From assembly GCF_005876985.1 (NCBI RefSeq), contig NZ_VAHD01000002.1, positions 868,001 through 932,000 of the forward strand: DNA of 64,000 nt, read 5' to 3'. The translations under genes were made by a program, and so were the position numbers. Numbering within the stretch: position 1 is the first letter of the stretch; each line of letters opens with the position of its first letter. Below the pieces are notes generated by a model. The model did no database searches. It saw nothing but the letters and a program-made list of their open reading frames with translations, and was not told the origin of the DNA. This stretch comes from Rhodoferax bucti. GTDB taxonomy: Bacteria > Pseudomonadota > Gammaproteobacteria > Burkholderiales > Burkholderiaceae_C. Below are positions 27,443 to 36,423 of this stretch, piece by piece.

Positions 27443-28606
27443 ATGTCCATCCAACGCACCTTGACGCCCATCGCTACATCCGACGCCACACCCGCCGCTG
27501 CGCGCCGCCAATTTATGAAAAATTCGGCGCTAGCGCTCGCCGGCTGTGCGCTGCCTGCTATCAATTTTGCACAAACCGCGCCTGCGGCTGAGCGCCAGTT
27601 CAGCCCCAAACCCGCCGCCTGGCGCACGTTTGAGGTGACCACCCGGGTCGATATTGCCAAAGCCCAGGGGGCTACGCGCCTGTGGTTGCCGGTGCCCTCC
27701 ATCAACAGCGAGTGGCAGCAGTCGCTGGAGAGTAGCTACGCCAGCAACGGCAGCGCCCGCATGGAAGACGACAACGCCACTGGCGCCCGCATGCTGTTTG
27801 TGGACTTTGCCGCCGACCAGGTAAAGCCCTTTGTGGAGCTGACCAGCCGCATCCGCACCCGCAGCCGCGCCCAAGACTGGAGCCAGAAGACCGCCGTGGC
27901 GGAAGACGCCGCTACCCTGAAATACTGGACGCAGCCCACTGCCTTGTTGCCTTTGGACGGCATCGTGCGCACCACCGCGCAAGAGGCCACCCGTGGTGCC
28001 AAGACCGATGTGGAAAAGGTGCAAAAGATTTACGACTGGATCGTCACCAACACCTACCGTGAGCCCAAGGTGCGCGGCTGCGGGGAAGGTGACATCAAAA
28101 CCATGCTGGAGACCAACAACCTGGGCGGCAAGTGCGCCGATTTGAACGCCTTGTTTGTGGGCCTGTGCCGCGCCGCCGGCGTGCCCGCGCGCGATGTGTA
28201 CGGTTTGCGGGTGGCGCCCAGCGCTTTCGGCTACCGCGAGCTGGGCGGTAACTCCGCCAGCCTCAAAGGCGCGCAGCACTGCCGTGCCGAGGTCTACCTC
28301 AAAGGCTATGGCTGGGTGGGCATGGACCCCGCCGACGTGGCCAAGGTCATGCGCCAGGAAACCCCGGAGTGGATCAAGTCCGCCAGCAACCCGCTGGTCG
28401 CCCCCGTGAACAAGGGCTTGTTCGGTGGCTGGGAAGGCAACTGGATGGCCTACAACCTGGCGCACGATGTGGTACTGCCCCAGTCGCAAGGGCCCAAGCT
28501 GGGCTTCTTGATGTACCCGGTGGCCGAGACTGCCGCGGGCCGTTTGGATTCCTATGCGCCGGATGACTTCAAGTACCAGATCAGCGCCAAGGAACTGACG
28601 GTTTAA
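27443..28606 (+). CDS. Exported transglutaminase-like protein
   Basis: Transglutaminase-core cysteine peptidase homologue, 387 residues. A twin-arginine-like signal (RRQFMKN at 21, then hydrophobic ALALAGCALPAINFA) directs it to the periplasm. The catalytic triad is visible: Cys in LGGKCADLNALFVGLCRAAG, His in GAQHCRAEVYL and Asp in WVGMDPADV. Such proteins cleave or crosslink amide bonds; the substrate is unknown. SD GGAGA is 8 bp before ATG 27443. Oddly, the signal's hydrophobic core is encoded by a copy of the window's hairpin repeat element. Confidence 0.88.
   Translation: MSIQRTLTPIATSDATPAAARRQFMKNSALALAGCALPAINFAQTAPAAERQFSPKPAAWRTFEVTTRVDIAKAQGATRLWLPVPSINSEWQQSLESSYASNGSARMEDDNATGARMLFVDFAADQVKPFVELTSRIRTRSRAQDWSQKTAVAEDAATLKYWTQPTALLPLDGIVRTTAQEATRGAKTDVEKVQKIYDWIVTNTYREPKVRGCGEGDIKTMLETNNLGGKCADLNALFVGLCRAAGVPARDVYGLRVAPSAFGYRELGGNSASLKGAQHCRAEVYLKGYGWVGMDPADVAKVMRQETPEWIKSASNPLVAPVNKGLFGGWEGNWMAYNLAHDVVLPQSQGPKLGFLMYPVAETAAGRLDSYAPDDFKYQISAKELTV
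27527..27570 (-). repeat. Hairpin repeat element inside the transglutaminase signal peptide
   Basis: Starts GCGCTAGCGCTC and ends GCTATCAATTTTGC on the plus strand, the same end-to-end pattern as the intergenic copies but with a diverged middle. It encodes residues 29-43, ALALAGCALPAINFA, which form the signal's hydrophobic core. Confidence 0.65.
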
Positions 28607-28625
28607 GCGCGCCGCCCGATTGCCC

Positions 28626-30392
28626 ATGACGATGCCCCGCGCGCTGCTGGAGTTCGGCGACCCGTACCACGCAGACCAAGCCCCGGTGCGCCTCGCGTTT
28701 GGCGAGCCGCAGCAGGTGCTGGTGGCCCATACGCTGGACGAGGTGCGGCCGGTGCTCGAGCAGGTGGATGTGCTGAGTCGCCAGGGCCTGTGGTGCGTGG
28801 GCTATGTGCGTTATGAAGCGGCGCCTGCATTCGATGCTGCGTTGCAGGTGCATACGGCCGAGGGGCCGCTGGTATGGTTTGGCGTGCATGCGCGGCCTTT
28901 GGACAATGCGGATGCGCAGCGGCCCACAGGGCCCGAGCCGCATGTGCTCTGGACCCCGCGCATCAGCCGCGAGGCGTTTGATGCCAACATGGAGCGCATC
29001 CATGACGCGATTGCTGCGGGGGATTTTTACCAGCTGAACTACACCGCCCAATTGGAAGCGCCCTTTGCGGGGCCCACATCATCCACCGTTGCAGACAGCG
29101 CCTGGACCTACTTTGCGGCCCTGCGCCGCTCGCAGCCACGGGCCTACGGCGCCTTTATCGACACCGGCGACGAGCAGGTGCTCTCGGTGTCGCCGGAGTT
29201 GTTTTTTGACTGGGATGGCCAGCGCATTCTGAGCCGCCCCATGAAGGGCACCGCCGCCCGGGGCGCCACCCCGCAGGAGGACGCCGCCAATGCCGAGCGC
29301 CTGCGCAACACCCCCAAAGAGCAGGCCGAGAACGTGATGATTGTGGATTTGATCCGCAACGACCTTTCCCGCGTGGCCCAGCCTTTCAGCGTGAAGGTGC
29401 CGCGCCTGTTTCATCTGGAGGCGCTGCCCACCGTGTGGCAGATGACCTCGGACGTGGTGGCCACTACTCGCGCGGGTACGCGCCTTTGGGACGTGTTTGC
29501 GGCCCTGTTTCCTTGCGGCTCGGTCACCGGCGCACCCAAGGTGCAGGCCATGCGCCAGATCAAGGCCTTGGAGCCGGATGCGCGCGGGGTGTATTGCGGC
29601 GCGGTGGGGGTGGTGCGGCCGGGAGGCCACGCGACGTTCAATGTGCCTATCCGCACCGTCACCGTGCGTGGCGGGCAAGCCCGGTGTGGCATCGGCAGCG
29701 GCATTACCTTTGACGCCGAGGCGCAAGGCGAGTGGCAGGAGTGGCGCAACAAGCGCATGTTTCTGGAGCGGGCCAGCCAGCCTTTTGAGCTGCTCGAAAC
29801 CCTGGCCTTGCGCGATGGCGTGGTGCAGCACCAAGCCCTGCATCTGGAGCGCATGGCGGGCGCGGCGGCGCACTTCGGCTTGGTGTGGGATGTCGCCCAT
29901 GTCATGCAAGCATTGGCAGGCGTGGTGCAAGCGCACCCCACCGGTGCCTGGCGCGTGCGGCTGCTCATGCGGCCGGATGGCGGCTTCACGGCGCAGGCAT
30001 TCGCTTTGGCAGACACGCCGGTACCTGTAAAGCTGCAGCTGGCAGACTGCTCGTTGGACGAGGCGCATGGCGAGTTTGTGCGTTTTAAAACCACGCGCCG
30101 CGCCCATTACGACGCTTTCACGCCCACTGACCCGGCGGTGTTTGACACCATCCTCTTCAACTCGGCGGGCGAGGTCACCGAGTGCACCCGCGGCAACATC
30201 GCGGTGCTGCTGGATGGCCAGTGGGTCACGCCCCCCTTGTCGTGTGGCATGTTGCCCGGGATCGGTCGCCAGGTGTTGCTGGCGCAAGGCCGCATGCAAG
30301 AGCAGGTCGTGCGGGTGGAGCAACTGCGGCACGCGCAGGGCCTGGCGTTTATCAACAGTTTGCGGGGCTGGCTGGATGCCACGCTGGCATAG
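28626..30392 (+). CDS. pabB: Fused aminodeoxychorismate synthase I / ADC lyase (PabB-PabC)
   Basis: Makes 4-aminobenzoate for folate: chorismate plus ammonia to aminodeoxychorismate, then lyase to PABA. 588 residues. N-terminal PabB part (about 1-375) ends with the chorismate-binding block ENVMIVDLIRNDLSRVA, FPCGSVTGAPKVQAM and CGIGSGITFDAE; the Lys in RPMKGTAARG marks PabB rather than TrpE. The C-terminal class-IV PLP domain (about 390-588) has the Lys in VRFKTTRRAHYD and FNSAGEVTECTRGNIA. The glutamine-amidotransferase PabA is not in the window. ATG 28626 was chosen; 28632 is possible. Confidence 0.93.
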   Translation: MTMPRALLEFGDPYHADQAPVRLAFGEPQQVLVAHTLDEVRPVLEQVDVLSRQGLWCVGYVRYEAAPAFDAALQVHTAEGPLVWFGVHARPLDNADAQRPTGPEPHVLWTPRISREAFDANMERIHDAIAAGDFYQLNYTAQLEAPFAGPTSSTVADSAWTYFAALRRSQPRAYGAFIDTGDEQVLSVSPELFFDWDGQRILSRPMKGTAARGATPQEDAANAERLRNTPKEQAENVMIVDLIRNDLSRVAQPFSVKVPRLFHLEALPTVWQMTSDVVATTRAGTRLWDVFAALFPCGSVTGAPKVQAMRQIKALEPDARGVYCGAVGVVRPGGHATFNVPIRTVTVRGGQARCGIGSGITFDAEAQGEWQEWRNKRMFLERASQPFELLETLALRDGVVQHQALHLERMAGAAAHFGLVWDVAHVMQALAGVVQAHPTGAWRVRLLMRPDGGFTAQAFALADTPVPVKLQLADCSLDEAHGEFVRFKTTRRAHYDAFTPTDPAVFDTILFNSAGEVTECTRGNIAVLLDGQWVTPPLSCGMLPGIGRQVLLAQGRMQEQVVRVEQLRHAQGLAFINSLRGWLDATLA

Positions 30393-31476
30393 TGCCCTGC
30401 GCTGGCTGCTGGCGGGCTGGGCCGTATGGGCTGCGGCCACGGCGGGTGCGCAGCAAACGGTGCTGCCTGCCAAGCCGGTGTGGGTGAATGTGCCACGCAT
30501 TCAAGGCCACCTCAGTGCCGCCGATGTGGGGGTGGTGATCAACACCAGCGACCCGTATTCGGTGGCGGTAGGCGAGTATTACGTCCTGCAACGGGGCATT
30601 CCCGCCGAGCAAGTGCTGCGTACCTCACTGCCCGTGAAAGCCGCATTGACGGCTGCGGAGTTGGAGCTGCTCTCGCAGCAGGTGCAGGCTTTCATGGGCC
30701 CCAGCGTGCAGGCGCTGGCGCTGGCCTGGAGGCAGCCTTACGCGGTCGAGTGCAACAGCCTCACCGCCGCCTTGACGCTGGGATTTGCCCCCGAGGTGTG
30801 CAGCCAGACCTGCGCGCCCACCCGCCCCTCGGTGTTGTTTAACCACGCCAGCGCCCGCCCGTTTACCGACTTGGGGGTGCGCCCCAGCATGTTGCTGGCC
30901 GGCAAAACGGTGGCCAGCGCCATGGCGCTGATTGACCGGGGTGTAGCCGCAGACCGGCAACTGGGCAAACGCGGTGTGCCGCCTGCCAGCATGGTGCTGC
31001 TGCGCACCACCGATGCGGCCCGCAATGTGCGCTCGGCCTGGTACCCGCCTATTCCCGCCATGGGGCAGCCCGACCCATTGCAGCCACTGGGCGCACAACT
31101 GCGGGTGCAAGACAGCAGCACCGAGCTGCCGCCCCGCGTTCTGCTGTACCAAACCGGCGCGGTGCGGGTGGAGCATCCCACTGCCATCGATTGGCTGCCC
31201 GGTGCGCTCGCTGATCACCTGACTTCGTTTGGCGGCCAACTCAACAACACGGGTGGCCAGATGACCGCCCTGGAGTGGCTGGAGGCCGGCGCTACGGCCA
31301 GTTACGGCACCGTGAGCGAGCCCTGCAACCATTGGCAGAAGTTTCCACACCCCCAGGTCTTGCTGCTGCACTACCTGCAAGGCGCCACGGCGTTGGAAGC
31401 CTATTGGCGCAGCGTGGCCTGGCCTGCGCAGGGCGTGTTGGTGGGCGAACCTTTGGCTGCGCCATTCGGGCGCTGA
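30376..31476 (+). CDS. TIGR03790 family exported protein
   Basis: 366-residue protein of unknown function with a Sec-type signal (WHSALRWLLAGWAVWAAATAGAQQ). Family-typical regions: VINTSDPYSVAVGEYYVLQRGIP near the N-terminus, ALAWRQPYAVECNSLTAALTLGF, and the C-terminal WLEAGATASYGTVSEPCNHWQKFPHPQVLL. Conserved Cys and His hint at an enzyme. Its ATG lies 17 bp inside the 3' end of pabB-pabC, implying cotranscription. Confidence 0.85.
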   Translation: MPRWHSALRWLLAGWAVWAAATAGAQQTVLPAKPVWVNVPRIQGHLSAADVGVVINTSDPYSVAVGEYYVLQRGIPAEQVLRTSLPVKAALTAAELELLSQQVQAFMGPSVQALALAWRQPYAVECNSLTAALTLGFAPEVCSQTCAPTRPSVLFNHASARPFTDLGVRPSMLLAGKTVASAMALIDRGVAADRQLGKRGVPPASMVLLRTTDAARNVRSAWYPPIPAMGQPDPLQPLGAQLRVQDSSTELPPRVLLYQTGAVRVEHPTAIDWLPGALADHLTSFGGQLNNTGGQMTALEWLEAGATASYGTVSEPCNHWQKFPHPQVLLLHYLQGATALEAYWRSVAWPAQGVLVGEPLAAPFGR

Positions 31477-31513
31477 ACGCCTGGCGCACCGACACGACCC
31501 GTAGACTGCTCCC

Positions 31514-32590
31514 ATGTCCACCGCCTTCACGCCCCCCGCACTCACCGACTTGATGCGCACCCCCGCGCGGCAGGTGCCGGTGGTGCTGTGCCTGCTGTTG
31601 CTCAACGGGCTGGTTTTTGCCGCCTTGGCCGCCGCCGGGGGCGGCTGGTGGCACGCCACGCGGGGCGTGCAGCTGGATTGGGGCGCGAACTTTGCACCTG
31701 CCACGCAGGACGGGCAGTGGTGGCGGCTGGGCAGTGCCATGTTCATTCACTTCGGCATCTGGCACTTGCTGCTCAATATGTGGGCACTGTGGGACATCGG
31801 CCGCCTGTTGGAGCGGGTGATGGGCCGCTGGCGGTTTGCGCTTGTGTATCTGGGCGCGGGCGTGTGTGGCAACTTGCTGTCGCTGGTGGTGCAGGGCAAC
31901 CGCGCGGTGTCGGGTGGGGCATCGGGGGCCGTGTTTGGGCTGTATGGCGCATTGCTGGTGTTTTTGTGGACCGAGCGCCGGCAGGTGGAGGCCGGTGAAT
32001 TCCGCTGGTTGTTTGGCGGTGCGCTGGGCTTTTCAGTGTTGATGCTAGGGTTGGGCTGGGTCATGCCGGGTATCGACAACTCCGCCCATGGCGGCGGGCT
32101 GCTTGCCGGCATGTTGTGGGCGGGAGTGCTGTTGCGTCCCTGGACGCCTGCCAGCCCGGCCACGGGAGTGCGGCCCTGGTGTGCTGCATTCTTGTTGTCG
32201 GCCGCTGTGGCTGCGCTGTGCTGGGTGTTGCCTGCACCGGCGTACCGCTTGGGTGAAGAGATCAAGGCGCGCCAGAGTATCCAGCGCTTTTTGTCGGCGG
32301 ATGAGCAAATCAATGAGCGCTGGAGCTTGATTTTGAACGATGTTCAAAAAAACTCGGCATCGTTTGAATCGGTGGCCGGCCGTATCGATGCGGAAGTGGC
32401 GCAGCCCTACCGCCAGAGTTTTGAGCAGCTCATGCGCGCCACTCCCGGCGGTGCCGCGCCCTCGGCGGCCAATCTGGCGCAATTGCAAGCCTATGCGGCC
32501 CAGCAAGCCGAAGCAGCCCAAGCGCAGGCCGATGCCTTGCGGCACGGGCGTACACCCGCGCCACGCCCCGGTACGTCCGGCGCAAAGTAG
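31514..32590 (+). CDS. Rhomboid-family intramembrane serine protease
   Basis: Inner-membrane protease of 358 residues. Six helices lie in residues about 22-215. The catalytic Ser is in GGASGAVFGLYGALL (about residue 139) and the His in DNSAHGGGLLAG (about 194), with HFGIWHLLLNMWALW as the family L1/TM2 block. After a seventh hydrophobic stretch (about 217-238) comes a polar, Ala/Gln-rich C-terminal tail of about 120 residues that most rhomboids lack. Substrates are unknown. Downstream lies hairpin repeat copy 3. Confidence 0.9.
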   Translation: MSTAFTPPALTDLMRTPARQVPVVLCLLLLNGLVFAALAAAGGGWWHATRGVQLDWGANFAPATQDGQWWRLGSAMFIHFGIWHLLLNMWALWDIGRLLERVMGRWRFALVYLGAGVCGNLLSLVVQGNRAVSGGASGAVFGLYGALLVFLWTERRQVEAGEFRWLFGGALGFSVLMLGLGWVMPGIDNSAHGGGLLAGMLWAGVLLRPWTPASPATGVRPWCAAFLLSAAVAALCWVLPAPAYRLGEEIKARQSIQRFLSADEQINERWSLILNDVQKNSASFESVAGRIDAEVAQPYRQSFEQLMRATPGGAAPSAANLAQLQAYAAQQAEAAQAQADALRHGRTPAPRPGTSGAK

Positions 32591-32610
32591 TGCTTCGGGT
32601 AGCTTTTTTT

Positions 32611-32657
32611 GCTATGAATTCAGGAGCTGCTTGCGCATACGCTACAAGCGCTAGAGC
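32611..32657 (+). repeat. 48-bp hairpin repeat element, copy 3 (intergenic)
   Basis: Between the rhomboid and the convergent pseudouridine synthase gene. Begins GCTATGAATTCAGG, core AGCTGCTTGCGC, ends GCGCTAGAGC. Confidence 0.85.
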
Positions 32658-32674
32658 CCGAAATCGTTTGAAAT

Positions 32675-33589
32675 TTACAGGCTATTCAAGGGCAGCAGTG
32701 TGCGTTGGCTTTCAAACTGGCGCGGCGCGCCGGTGAGCGGGTCGGTGAACGCCAGACTGCGGGCGAGTAGCTGAAGGGGGCGGGCGTAGTCGTTGGCGCC
32801 CTCGGGGGTGAGCACGGGGTAGATGCCGTCGTGCAGCAGCGGCAGGCCCAGCGCGTGCATGTGCACCCGCAGCTGGTGGCGTTGGCCGGTGAGCGGGTGC
32901 AGCACATAGCGGGCCCAGGCGCCGAGCACCTCCAGGGGGGCGATGTCGGTAATGGCATTCACTTCGCCCGGCACCTCGGTTTGTTGCATGAAGTGGGCGG
33001 CGTCGCCGATGCGGCTTTCGCGGTGCAGGGGCCAGGGCAGTGCCGGGTTCCAAGGGGCAATGCACTCGTAGGTTTTGCGCACCTGCCGGTCGCGAAACAG
33101 GGCTTGGTAGGCATTGCGGCTGGCGGCTTGCACCGAAAACATCACCAACCCGGCGGTGTCCTTGTCGATACGGTGGATGGGCGAGAGCTCCGGCACATCC
33201 AGTTGCCGCTGCAGCCGGGCGAGCAGGGTTTCGCGCACATGCTTGCCGCTGGGCACCACCGCCAGAAAGTGCGGCTTGTCCACCACCAGCAGGTGCTCGT
33301 CGTGCCAGAGCACGTTTTCCTGAAAAGGAAGCACGGGCTCATCAGGCACCTCACGGTAGTAGTAGAGGCGCCGGCCCGGCGTGGCGGGGTCTTGCGCGTG
33401 CGCGGTGAGGCCATCGCTATCGCTGACATGGCCGGCATCCAGGCGGGTTTGCCAGGTCGTGGCGGGCACGCCTGCAAAGCGGTGGCTCAAAAATGCCAGC
33501 AGGTGGGGCCAGTTGCCGGTGGGGACGACCACGCAGCTCGGGCGCACGCCGTCACGCGGAGCCGGGGCCTGGGGTTTGAAGCGCGCCAT
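32675..33589 (-). CDS. RluA-family pseudouridine synthase
   Basis: Converts uridine to pseudouridine in rRNA or tRNA; 304 residues. The catalytic Asp is in SPIHRIDKDTAGLVMF (HRxD motif). The terminal part has HPLTGQRHQLRVHMHALGLPLLHDGIYP, the RNA-binding signature. The N-terminus carries a short S4-like part (GNWPHLLAFLSHRFAGV). I chose ATG MARFKPQ at 33589; upstream frame is not coding-like. Which site it modifies cannot be told; RluA/TruC relatives act on 23S rRNA or tRNA. Confidence 0.9.
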   Translation of the reverse strand: MARFKPQAPAPRDGVRPSCVVVPTGNWPHLLAFLSHRFAGVPATTWQTRLDAGHVSDSDGLTAHAQDPATPGRRLYYYREVPDEPVLPFQENVLWHDEHLLVVDKPHFLAVVPSGKHVRETLLARLQRQLDVPELSPIHRIDKDTAGLVMFSVQAASRNAYQALFRDRQVRKTYECIAPWNPALPWPLHRESRIGDAAHFMQQTEVPGEVNAITDIAPLEVLGAWARYVLHPLTGQRHQLRVHMHALGLPLLHDGIYPVLTPEGANDYARPLQLLARSLAFTDPLTGAPRQFESQRTLLPLNSL

Positions 33590-33641
33590 GCGTGCGGGGC
33601 TTGGGCGAGCGTGTGCGTTGGCGCTGTGGCTGGAAGCTGGC

Positions 33642-34430
33642 TTAGATGCGCTCGAACACCACGTCCCACACGCCGTGGCCCAGCTTGATGCCACGATTCT
33701 CAAACTTGGTGAGCGGGCGGTAGTGGGGCTTGGGGGCGTAGCCGGCCAACTCGGGGTGGGTGGCCAGGGCGCGGTTTTTGAGCTTGGGCTCGGCGGTGAG
33801 CACTTCCAGAATTTGCTCGGCATAGGGCTGCCAGTCGGTGGCCGCGTGCAGGTAGCCGCCGGGCTTCAAGCGAGCCGCCAGCTTGGCCACCAGCGGGCTT
33901 TGGATCAGGCGGCGCTTGTTGTGCTTGGTCTTGTGCCAGGGGTCGGGGAAGAAGATGTGCACACCATCCAGGCAGGCCAGCGGCAGCATGTGGTCAATCA
34001 CCTCGACGGCATCGTGGTTGCAGATGCGGATGTTGGGGATGCTGTGCTCGCCAATGCGCTTCAAGAGCGCGCCCACGCCGGGCTCGTGCACCTCGCAGCA
34101 CAAGAAGTTGGTGCCGGGCAGGGTGAGGGCGATCTGAGCCGTGGCCTCGCCCATGCCGAAGCCGATTTCCAGCACCACCGGGCGTTGGGCATCGTTGGTG
34201 CCGCTAGCGCCCGCTGCGCCTGCGAAAGTTGCTTCGAAATTGATAGCGCTGGGTTGGTAGGGCACGAGAAACTGCGGGCCCAGCTCGGCCATGGCGCGCT
34301 CCTGCCCGCTGCCCATGCGGCCTGCGCGCTTCACAAAACTCTTGATGGTGCGCATGAAGGGCTTGGCGGCCTCCTGGGGCGCGGCGTCGGCATCGACAGA
34401 GTCAGTGGGGGCGGGATTCGGGTTCGTCAT
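33642..34430 (-). CDS. trmB: tRNA (guanine46-N7)-methyltransferase
   Basis: SAM-dependent enzyme forming m7G46 in tRNA, 262 residues. SAM site [16 protein letters not shown] (about residue 86), then [17 protein letters not shown] (active-site PDPW), and C-terminal [19 protein letters not shown] at 34430 is preceded by a weak site. Residues 62-77 ([16 protein letters not shown]) between RAMAEL..PY and the SAM motif are encoded by a hairpin-repeat copy, an unusual insertion. Confidence 0.95.
   Translation of the reverse strand: MTNPNPAPTDSVDADAAPQEAAKPFMRTIKSFVKRAGRMGSGQERAMAELGPQFLVPYQPSAINFEATFAGAAGASGTNDAQRPVVLEIGFGMGEATAQIALTLPGTNFLCCEVHEPGVGALLKRIGEHSIPNIRICNHDAVEVIDHMLPLACLDGVHIFFPDPWHKTKHNKRRLIQSPLVAKLAARLKPGGYLHAATDWQPYAEQILEVLTAEPKLKNRALATHPELAGYAPKPHYRPLTKFENRGIKLGHGVWDVVFERI
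34201..34247 (-). repeat. Hairpin repeat element inside trmB
   Basis: On the minus strand it reads GCTATCAATTTCG, a diverged core, then GGGCGCTAGCGG, matching the other copies at both ends. It encodes TrmB residues 62-77. Confidence 0.65.
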
Positions 34431-34627
34431 GGTGAGGGGGCATGAAAGGGGAGCAGGGCCTGCATTGTAGGCAGTTGGGCACAGTGGCCGTAGAGCAAAA
34501 AATGCGCATTCGAACAATTTATCGTGCAAAATATAAAAAGTGTTAAATATTTGTTTTGTCAAAACTCACAGAGTGATTTACTCTGGGAGGACATACAACA
34601 CGGGGCGCTGCCCCATGGAGGTCGGTA

Positions 34628-36196
34628 ATGTTCAAATCGTTGCGCTGGGTGATGGCCCTATTGGGCACGATTGGTGTGGCGGCTGCGCTGGCCGTGGCCG
34701 CTCAGGGGTACCACTTCATTAACAAATTGGATGCGTCGGCCACCAAGGCCTACGTTGCCAAAGACGTGGTGGCCGACATCCTGCCGCCGCCCATGTACCT
34801 GATTGAAATGCGGCTGGTGCTGTCCATGATGCTGGACGGCAGCCTCAGCCCCGCAGAGGGCAAAAAGCGGTTTGACGAGTTGGCGGCCGAATACGCCCAG
34901 CGCGTGGACTACTGGAGCAAGAACCCGCCTTATGGCTTGGAGGCCAAATTGTTGGGGGCGCAGCACACGGCGGCGCAGGCCTTCATGGCCGCTGCGCGCT
35001 CGCAAATTGTGGAGCCGCTGGCGGCAGGTCAGGGGGATGTGGCCAAAACCCATTTGGCGGCGGTGCACGCGCTCTACTTGCAGCACCGCGCTGGGGTGGA
35101 TGCCACCGTCACCGATGGCAACGCCTTTGTCGCGGCCTCCATCAAATAGTTTGACGATGTCCACGCCCTCAGTGTGACGGCCATGCTGATCACCGCCTTG
35201 CTGGCGGCCGGCGTGGTGCTGTTGGTGTACCGCGCGGTGCTCAACAGCATTCAAAAACCCGTGCGCGCCAGCACCCAAGCGGCCAAGCTCATTGCCGCCG
35301 GCGACTTGGCGACCCATACGGTCATGGACGATGGCCGCAGCGACAGCCTGGGTGTGCTGCAAGAGGCCTTGCAGACCATGCGCGCTGGGTTGAATCAAAC
35401 GGTGAGCTCGGTGCGCGAGGTGGCGGAGAGTGTGTCCACCGCAAGTGCAGAAATTGCACAAGGCAACCACGACCTGTCTGCCCGCACCGAGAGCCAGGCC
35501 AGCGCCCTGGAGCAAACGGCCGCCTCCATGGAGCAGCTCACCGCTGTGGTGAACCAAAACGCCGAGTCCGCCCGCGAGGCCAATCTGCTGGCCAAGCAGG
35601 CTGCCGACGTGGCCCAACGTGGTGGTGAGGCCGTGGCCCAGGTGGTCGAGACCATGAAAGGCATCAACGACTCCTCGCGCCATATCGCGGGCATTGTGAG
35701 CGTCATTGAAGGCATTGCCTTCCAAACCAACATCCTGGCGTTGAATGCCGCGGTGGAAGCGGCTCGCGCGGGCGAGCAGGGGCGCGGGTTTGCGGTGGTG
35801 GCCAGCGAGGTGCGGTCGCTCGCCGGCCGCAGCTCCGAGGCAGCCAAGGAAATCAAAGCCTTGATTGATGCGAGCGTGGAGCGCGTGGCCCATGGGTCGT
35901 CCCTGGCCGACAACGCGGGGGCCACCATGGGCGACATGCTGCAAGCGACGCAGCGGGTGAGCAACATCCTGGGTGAAATCAGCTCTGCGAGCCGGGAGCA
36001 GTCCAGCGGCATCACGCAAGTGGGCGAGGCGGTCATGCAGATGGACCAGGTCACGCAGCAAAACGCCGCTCTGGTGGAAGAGATTGCCGCCGCCGCCAGT
36101 AGCTTGAAGATGCAGGCCAGTGAACTGGTGCGGCAGATGGCGCAATTCACGGTGGAGCAGGCCCGGGGCCATGCCCAGCCGCTGCGGCTGACCTGA
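34628..36196 (+). pseudogene. Methyl-accepting chemotaxis protein gene interrupted by in-frame TAG
   Basis: Two same-frame reading frames (34628-35149 and from 35150 on) are separated only by an amber codon at 35147-35149, after ATC AAA and before TTT GAC GAT. Joined, they make a 522-codon chemoreceptor: TM1 (residues about 8-27), a periplasmic sensor, TM2 ([19 protein letters not shown]), a HAMP-like part and an MA signalling domain with [35 protein letters not shown]. No C-terminal NWETF-like pentapeptide. SD GGAGG precedes ATG 34628. Nonsense mutation (such as CAG to TAG), suppression, or a sequencing error are all possible. The second half could restart at GTG 35174 and keep TM2 plus the signalling domain. 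Confidence 0.85.
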
Positions 36197-36423
36197 GGGG
36201 GCACGACACGGGCGGCGCCAGTATGTCCGGATAGACATACTGTGTCGGATATATGGATTTGCTGCCCGATTATTGTTTCTTGTTTTTCTTGAAAATATAG
36301 CCGTGGTGAATGCCATATATCCAGAGAAATAATAACTCTGTGTTTCCCGGTTTCTATCGGTATTTATAACCGGCGCTGAAAACTATTATTTACACATCCC
36401 TTAACCCTTTCAAGGAGTGTGTG
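36197..36423. promoter_or_regulatory. AT-rich control region with two inverted repeats
   Basis: Intergenic stretch of 227 bp, clearly more AT-rich than its surroundings. GTATGTC (36221-36227) and GACATAC (36234-36240) form a hairpin with a 6-bp loop. GGATATATGG (36247-36256) and CCATATATCC (36313-36322) are perfect 10-bp inverted arms 56 bp apart. Probably the promoter/operator of the following four-gene cassette; AAGGAG at 36412-36417 is the ribosome site of the first gene. Confidence 0.6.

Noticed and set aside
34555-34627. Sigma-28-type promoter or operator before the chemoreceptor gene
   Set aside because: AT-rich and has a small AGAGT/ACTCT hairpin (34570-34584), but no TAAA..GCCGATAA pattern; too weak to list.
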